Source: Trueperaceae bacterium
Lineage (GTDB): Bacteria > Deinococcota > Deinococci > Deinococcales > Trueperaceae
Direction of reading: 5' to 3'
Assembly: GCA_011389865.1 (NCBI GenBank)
Contig: JAABTL010000022.1
Span: 1 to 46,261 of the forward strand
DNA length: 46,261 nucleotides
In this document: piece by piece, positions 42,826 to 46,261 of the stretch
Layout: each line of letters starts with the position of its first letter
Position numbering within the stretch: the first letter of the stretch is position 1
Position numbers and translations under genes: made by a program
The notes under the pieces: model-generated
The model's database searches: none
Told to the model about the DNA's origin: nothing
The model's input: only the letters and a program-made list of their open reading frames with translations

Positions 42826-43077
42826 TCAGGCCTGAATCGGGCCGGGGCCGCCGCTCGGCATGTCGTCGCCCGCGCGCCCGGCGGCGAAACCGGTCTGCAG
42901 GCCCATCAACCAGCCGAGCTTGAGCATGAACAGCAGCGTGTCGGCGTCGCCCTCGGCGACGCGCCGGCGAACGTACTCCAGGGTGCCCTCGGGAAGGCCC
43001 ACGGCGTCGACCTCTTGCGCGTACCGCCGGCGCATCTCGTCGAGGAAGGTCTGGATCAGTCGCTCTCGCTCGTCCAT
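42826..43077 (-). CDS. Small helical protein, unknown function
   Basis: 83 residues: MDERERLIQTFLDEMRRRYAQE, then a second helix and a hydrophobic third helix (ADTLLFMLKLGWLMGLQTGFAAG), ending in a Gly/Pro tail. No family is recognised. Codon use and length look like a real gene. TACCAT lies 11 bases before the ATG. It follows pxpBC on the same strand after 45 bases and could be transcribed with it. Confidence 0.65.
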   Translation of the reverse strand: MDERERLIQTFLDEMRRRYAQEVDAVGLPEGTLEYVRRRVAEGDADTLLFMLKLGWLMGLQTGFAAGRAGDDMPSGGPGPIQA

Positions 43078-43122
43078 GTCGTAGCGCCATGGTAGCCGAC
43101 CGGGCGCGTCGCACCGCGTCGG

Positions 43123-44754
43123 TCAGCTTGCGGCGGGCTCGAAGACGACCGCCGAACCCGTTCGGGCCTGCGCCAGGCCGGCCAGGTCGCGCGGGTCGAC
43201 GATGCCCGCGAGGGCGTAGCCGCCCGTCCGGCCACGGTCGTTGAGGAGCACGACCGGTCGGCCGTCGGCCGGGAGCTGCACCGCGCCCAGCGGGACGCCT
43301 TCGGAGTCGACGTCGGGCCGGTGCGCCCGGATGCGGGGGCCCTCGAGCCAGGCGCCCATGCGATCGCGGGCGCCCAGCGCGAACGCCTTCGCCAGCAGCG
43401 CGGCGTACGCGGCGTCCTCGCCGTCGGGCCCCGCGTGCAGGCGCAGCGACAGGCGCGCGGCGTGGTGCACCCTCCCCTGCCAGCCGAGATCCGGCGGCCG
43501 CGGGTCGCTCGCGAGGCACAGCGCGTCGCCGGCGCGCAACGCGCGCCCGAAGCCGCCGACGCCGGCCCGGGCGTCGGTGCTGCCCTCGCCCACCAGGTCC
43601 GGGTGGCCGACCGGACCGGCCGCGGGCGCCAGCCCGCCGCCGACCGCCAGCACGGCGTGCGCGCCGCTCGCGCGGGGATCGGGCCGCACCTCGAGGTGGG
43701 CGCCGGCCGGCCAGCTGAAGGGTCTACCGAGTGGCTGCGGCCGGCCTTCGAGGCGCAAGCGCGCGCCGCCACCGGTGCAGGCCGCGGTCAGCGGGCGCTC
43801 CGCCCGCAGCGTCGCGTGGGGCACCGCCAGTTCGAGGGCCGGGGCGCCGAGCGGTGCCCCGGCGAGGCGGGCGGCGCTGACGAAGGCGCGGGCGTCGAGC
43901 GCGCCGGCCTGGGCCATGCCCAGGTGGCCGACGCCGCCCCGCGGTCTGCCCTGCAGCGAGACGGCGCCGGGCCAGGACTCGATCAGCGTCAGGGCGGGGT
44001 CCTCGACGCGGTCGGCCGCCCCAGCGGGCCCGTTCGTGGCGCCCGCGACCGCGGCTGGCCGCTCCGCCAGCGCCTCGAAGCGGACCTCATCGCCGGGCAG
44101 CAGCGCGGTCGGCGCGGCGCGCCAGGGGTCGAACAGCGGGACCGGCGTCGTCCCGAGCACCCACCAGCCGCCGGGGCCGGCGCTCGGGTAGACGCCGGCA
44201 CGCCCGTCGGCGATCGCCACAGCCCCGGCCGGCAGTGACCGCGGTGCGGACCGGCGAGGCAGGGCCAGGGCGGCGGGGAGCCCGTGAAGGTAGGCGAACC
44301 CCGGCGTGAACCCGAGGAAGGCCACGCGGTACGCGGCCGCCTCGTGGCGGCCGACGACCTCGCGCCAGGGGAGGCCGAGCAGCGATTCGAGGTCGGCACG
44401 ATCGGCCCCGTCGCCGTAGGCCACCGGCAGCGTGACGCGTCGCTGCTGGATGGCGCCCAGCGCGGCCTCGTGGGTGGCGGTGTGCAGCGCGGCGGCGGCC
44501 GGCGCCAGCGGCGCGCCGATCCGCAGTTCGGCGGTGAGGGCGCGGTAGCCGACGATCAGGTCGCGCAGCGCCGGTGGACGCGTCCTCCAGGCGACGGCGC
44601 GCACCGCGGCCAGGCGGGCCGAGAGCTCGGCCGAGGGCTCGTCGTCGGCGACCAGCCGCAACGCGGCGGGGCCGAGGCGCGTGAGGCGCCAGCCGAGGCC
44701 GTCACCCGCGACCCAGGAGGCGGGCGTGCCGAGATCGCCGCGGCGGCGGGTCAA
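43123..44754 (-). CDS. pxpBC: 5-oxoprolinase subunits B and C, fused
   Basis: 543 residues. The first part (about 1-225) is PxpB/KipI-like with LPVAYGDGADRADLESLLG and the marker GFTPGFAYLHGLP. The second part (about 250-543) is PxpC/KipA-like: SWPGAVSLQGRPRGGVGHLGMAQAGALDARAF, then CTGGGARL and VSAARL. With PxpA the enzyme opens 5-oxoproline to glutamate using ATP. Fusion of B and C is known in other bacteria. The start is uncertain: TTG at 44754 is the first sensible codon after the pxpA stop (25-base gap); the longer frame inside pxpA is a shadow. Confidence 0.88.
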   Translation of the reverse strand: MTRRRGDLGTPASWVAGDGLGWRLTRLGPAALRLVADDEPSAELSARLAAVRAVAWRTRPPALRDLIVGYRALTAELRIGAPLAPAAAALHTATHEAALGAIQQRRVTLPVAYGDGADRADLESLLGLPWREVVGRHEAAAYRVAFLGFTPGFAYLHGLPAALALPRRSAPRSLPAGAVAIADGRAGVYPSAGPGGWWVLGTTPVPLFDPWRAAPTALLPGDEVRFEALAERPAAVAGATNGPAGAADRVEDPALTLIESWPGAVSLQGRPRGGVGHLGMAQAGALDARAFVSAARLAGAPLGAPALELAVPHATLRAERPLTAACTGGGARLRLEGRPQPLGRPFSWPAGAHLEVRPDPRASGAHAVLAVGGGLAPAAGPVGHPDLVGEGSTDARAGVGGFGRALRAGDALCLASDPRPPDLGWQGRVHHAARLSLRLHAGPDGEDAAYAALLAKAFALGARDRMGAWLEGPRIRAHRPDVDSEGVPLGAVQLPADGRPVVLLNDRGRTGGYALAGIVDPRDLAGLAQARTGSAVVFEPAAS

Positions 44755-44779
44755 GCGTCGGACCCGGCGGCCTTCGCGC

Positions 44780-45553
44780 TCACGGCAGCGGCGCGCCGGC
44801 CGCCGGGCGGACCTGCACCCCCGCGCGCTCCAGAGCGTCGCGGACGGCGCGCGCGACGCGGGCGGAGTTGAGGCCGTCGCCGTGCACGCACAGGGTGTCG
44901 GGACGCAGCTCCAGCGTCTCGCCATCGAAGGCCCGGACCACGCCGTCGACCGCCAGCGACAGCGCCCGCTCGACGATCTCGCCGGCGTCCTCGAGGACGG
45001 CGCCTGGCCGCCCGCGTGGCAGGAGCCGCCCGTCCGGCTGGTAGCCGCGGTCGAGGAAGGCCTCGAACACCAGCAGGAGCCCGGCGTCCTCGAGGGTGCC
45101 GAGGGTGGCGGCGTGGGCCGGCACCACCAGCGGCAGCCCGGGGTCGAAGGCGGCCACCGCCTCGGCGACGGCCGACGCGACGTCGGGGTCGCCGGCGACA
45201 GCGTGGTACAGCGCACCATGGGGCTTCACGTGACGGAGCGTGGCGCCCTCGGCCCGACAGATCGCGTGCAGGGCCCCGAGCTGGTACAGGACGTCGTCGC
45301 GCACGACCGGCGGTGGCAGCGCCATCGGCGTGCGGCCGAACCCGCGCAGGTCAGGGAAGCTGGGGTGGGCGCCGATCGCCAGACGGTGCCCGTCGGCGGC
45401 CACGACGGCGGCCCGCATCGTGGTCGGGTCGCTGGCGTGGAAGCCGCAGGCGAGGTTGACGGAGCTCAGCGCCGGCAGGAGTTCGGCGTCCTCGCCCAGC
45501 CGCCAGAGGCCGTACGACTCGCCGAGGTCGCCGTTGAGGTCGATCGCGGGCAT
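44780..45553 (-). CDS. pxpA: 5-oxoprolinase subunit A (LamB/YcsF)
   Basis: 257 residues. It starts MPAIDLNGDLGESYG and continues VNLACGFHASDPTTM, IGAHPSFPDLRGFGR, HVKPHGALYH and LVFEAFLDRGYQPDG, all hallmarks of the family. It works with the fused PxpBC encoded just downstream. ATG 45553 follows TACGAT (minus strand, 45564-45559) by five bases, a leaderless layout. Confidence 0.95.
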   Translation of the reverse strand: MPAIDLNGDLGESYGLWRLGEDAELLPALSSVNLACGFHASDPTTMRAAVVAADGHRLAIGAHPSFPDLRGFGRTPMALPPPVVRDDVLYQLGALHAICRAEGATLRHVKPHGALYHAVAGDPDVASAVAEAVAAFDPGLPLVVPAHAATLGTLEDAGLLLVFEAFLDRGYQPDGRLLPRGRPGAVLEDAGEIVERALSLAVDGVVRAFDGETLELRPDTLCVHGDGLNSARVARAVRDALERAGVQVRPAAGAPLP

Positions 45554-45658
45554 GCGGCATCGTACGCCATCTGCCGTCCAGGACGCGCGTCACGGGGCCG
45601 CGCGGCAACCGCGCGGGGCATGGTGGGGCGGTACTCGGGTGCCGGCGTGCACTGGGGC
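45554..45658. other. Spacer between pxpA and the rRNA promoter
   Basis: Contains the leaderless pxpA -10 (45559-45564, minus). Nothing else recognised. Confidence 0.4.
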
Positions 45659-45688
45659 TTGACATGGTCCGATCAGGAGATGTACTCT
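45659..45688 (+). promoter_or_regulatory. Probable 23S rRNA promoter
   Basis: A consensus TTGACA (45659-45664) and TACTCT (45683-45688) are 18 bases apart, the best -35 in the window. Transcription would start near 45695 and give a leader of about 200 bases. Confidence 0.65.
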
Positions 45689-45818
45689 GATTTTTGCCGC
45701 TCGCGAGAGTGGCGCGCTTCTTGACAGCGGAATAGGAAGCATGAGCATCCAATACGCGCGGGTGTTCCGCGCCGTCCTGTACGGCAACGACACCAGCGCG
45801 ACACGTGATCCTGTTAAG

Positions 45819-45838
45819 TTCGATCGGAAACGATCGAG
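45819..45838 (+). promoter_or_regulatory. boxB-like hairpin in rRNA leader
   Basis: CGATCG-GAAA-CGATCG (45821-45836) with one or two further pairs on the outside. A GNRA-capped hairpin upstream of a boxA-like sequence is the arrangement of rRNA antitermination sites. Confidence 0.5.
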
Positions 45839-45862
45839 GTACGCGAGATCGCGGGTCTGAAA

Positions 45863-45875
45863 TCACTCTTACACA
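45863..45875 (+). promoter_or_regulatory. boxA-like element
   Basis: TCACTCTTACACA shares the CTCTT core and terminal CA of bacterial boxA (NusB/S10 binding site in rRNA leaders). It lies about 20 bases before the 23S start. Confidence 0.4.
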
Positions 45876-45893
45876 CGTACGAACACGAACGAT

Positions 45894-46261
45894 GGTTACG
45901 TTAATAAGGGCACACGGTGGATGCCTTGGCTGCAGAACCGATGAAGGACGTGGCTACCTGCGATAAGCCTCGGGGAGCTGGAAGCAAGCTTTGATCCGGG
46001 GATGTCCGAATGGGGAAACCCACACGAGCGAACCTCGTGTACCCATGCGTGAATCCATAGCGCATGTGGAGGGAACCTAGGGAACTGAAACATCTAAGTA
46101 CCTAGAGGAAAAGAAAGAAACATCGATTCCCCCAGTAGTGGCGAACGAAAAGGGAAGAGCCCAAACCGCGGTCTACGGACCGCGGGGTTGTAGGACCAGC
46201 AACATCGACTCGAGAGTCTAGCCGAAGCGCACTGGAAAGGCGCGCCATAGTGGGTGAAAGC
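45894..46261 (+). rRNA. rrl: 23S ribosomal RNA, 5' part
   Basis: The sequence GGTTACGTTAATAAGGGCAC followed by ACGGTGGATGCCTTGGC is the conserved 23S 5' end. Further domain I landmarks are GCGATAAGCCTCGGGGAGCT, GAATGGGGAAACCC, GGAACTGAAACATCTAAGTA and CCCAGTAGTGGCGAACGAAA. The gene runs off the window. The exact 5' end is set by homology, to within a few bases. The gene before it is pxpA, not a 16S or a tRNA. Confidence 0.95.

Noticed and set aside
43123-45219. 698-codon version of pxpBC
   Set aside because: The first 155 codons lie inside pxpA in another frame and do not resemble PxpB.
45721-45726. Second TTGACA before the 23S gene
   Set aside because: No acceptable -10 at 16-18 bases; the TTGACA at 45659 has a better partner.

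Overview
The window is a very GC-rich bacterial chromosome segment with densely packed, often overlapping genes. Three features point to the Deinococcota, probably a Trueperaceae-like lineage. First, the 23S rRNA gene at the right edge has its own promoter and leader, with a protein gene instead of a 16S gene upstream, as in Thermus and Deinococcus. Second, many genes have a TANNNT -10 hexamer only 5 to 9 bases before the start codon, the leaderless layout described in Deinococcus. Third, a patatin with a probable beta-barrel suggests an outer membrane. The lineage is an inference; no 16S or marker search was possible.

Layout. 1-430 holds a decayed AAA_14/DUF4143 ATPase gene. 567-887 is a small membrane protein. 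990-6514 is a metal (probably copper) island: a CopB-type CPH P1B ATPase, a Met-rich DUF305 protein, a SHOCT protein and a divergent OmpR/His-kinase pair. 6518-12007 is the fatty-acid and ribosome cluster fabF, acpP, fabG, fabD, fabH, rpmF, yceD-like, read leftward. 12087-17157 reads rightward: a REC-SARP-like regulator, a leaderless mini-ORF, a CPA2 antiporter, hisA, mutM (with an AUC start codon) and a hotdog thioesterase. 17206-17510 looks like a free-standing structured RNA with its own promoter and terminator. Next come an MFS transporter, an HD-GYP protein and a DUF2892 protein.

20208-34010 is a polyamine/amine module. It contains potD-potA, a C45 Ntn-hydrolase and a GNAT (rightward); a MarR regulator; potC-potB (leftward); and a divergent set of a second GNAT, an FAD amine oxidase, two class III aminotransferases and an aldehyde dehydrogenase. 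A simple reading is uptake of putrescine or spermidine and stepwise conversion through GABA and succinic semialdehyde to succinate, with acetylation and deacylation side steps by the two GNATs and the C45 protein.

34084-45553 is mixed housekeeping: patatin, PPK2, MFS, a HicB remnant, a methyltransferase, 5-formyl-THF cyclo-ligase, OsmC, PPK1, a small unknown protein and the 5-oxoprolinase genes pxpBC (fused) and pxpA. The window ends inside the 23S rRNA gene. No tRNA, CRISPR array or insertion sequence was recognised.
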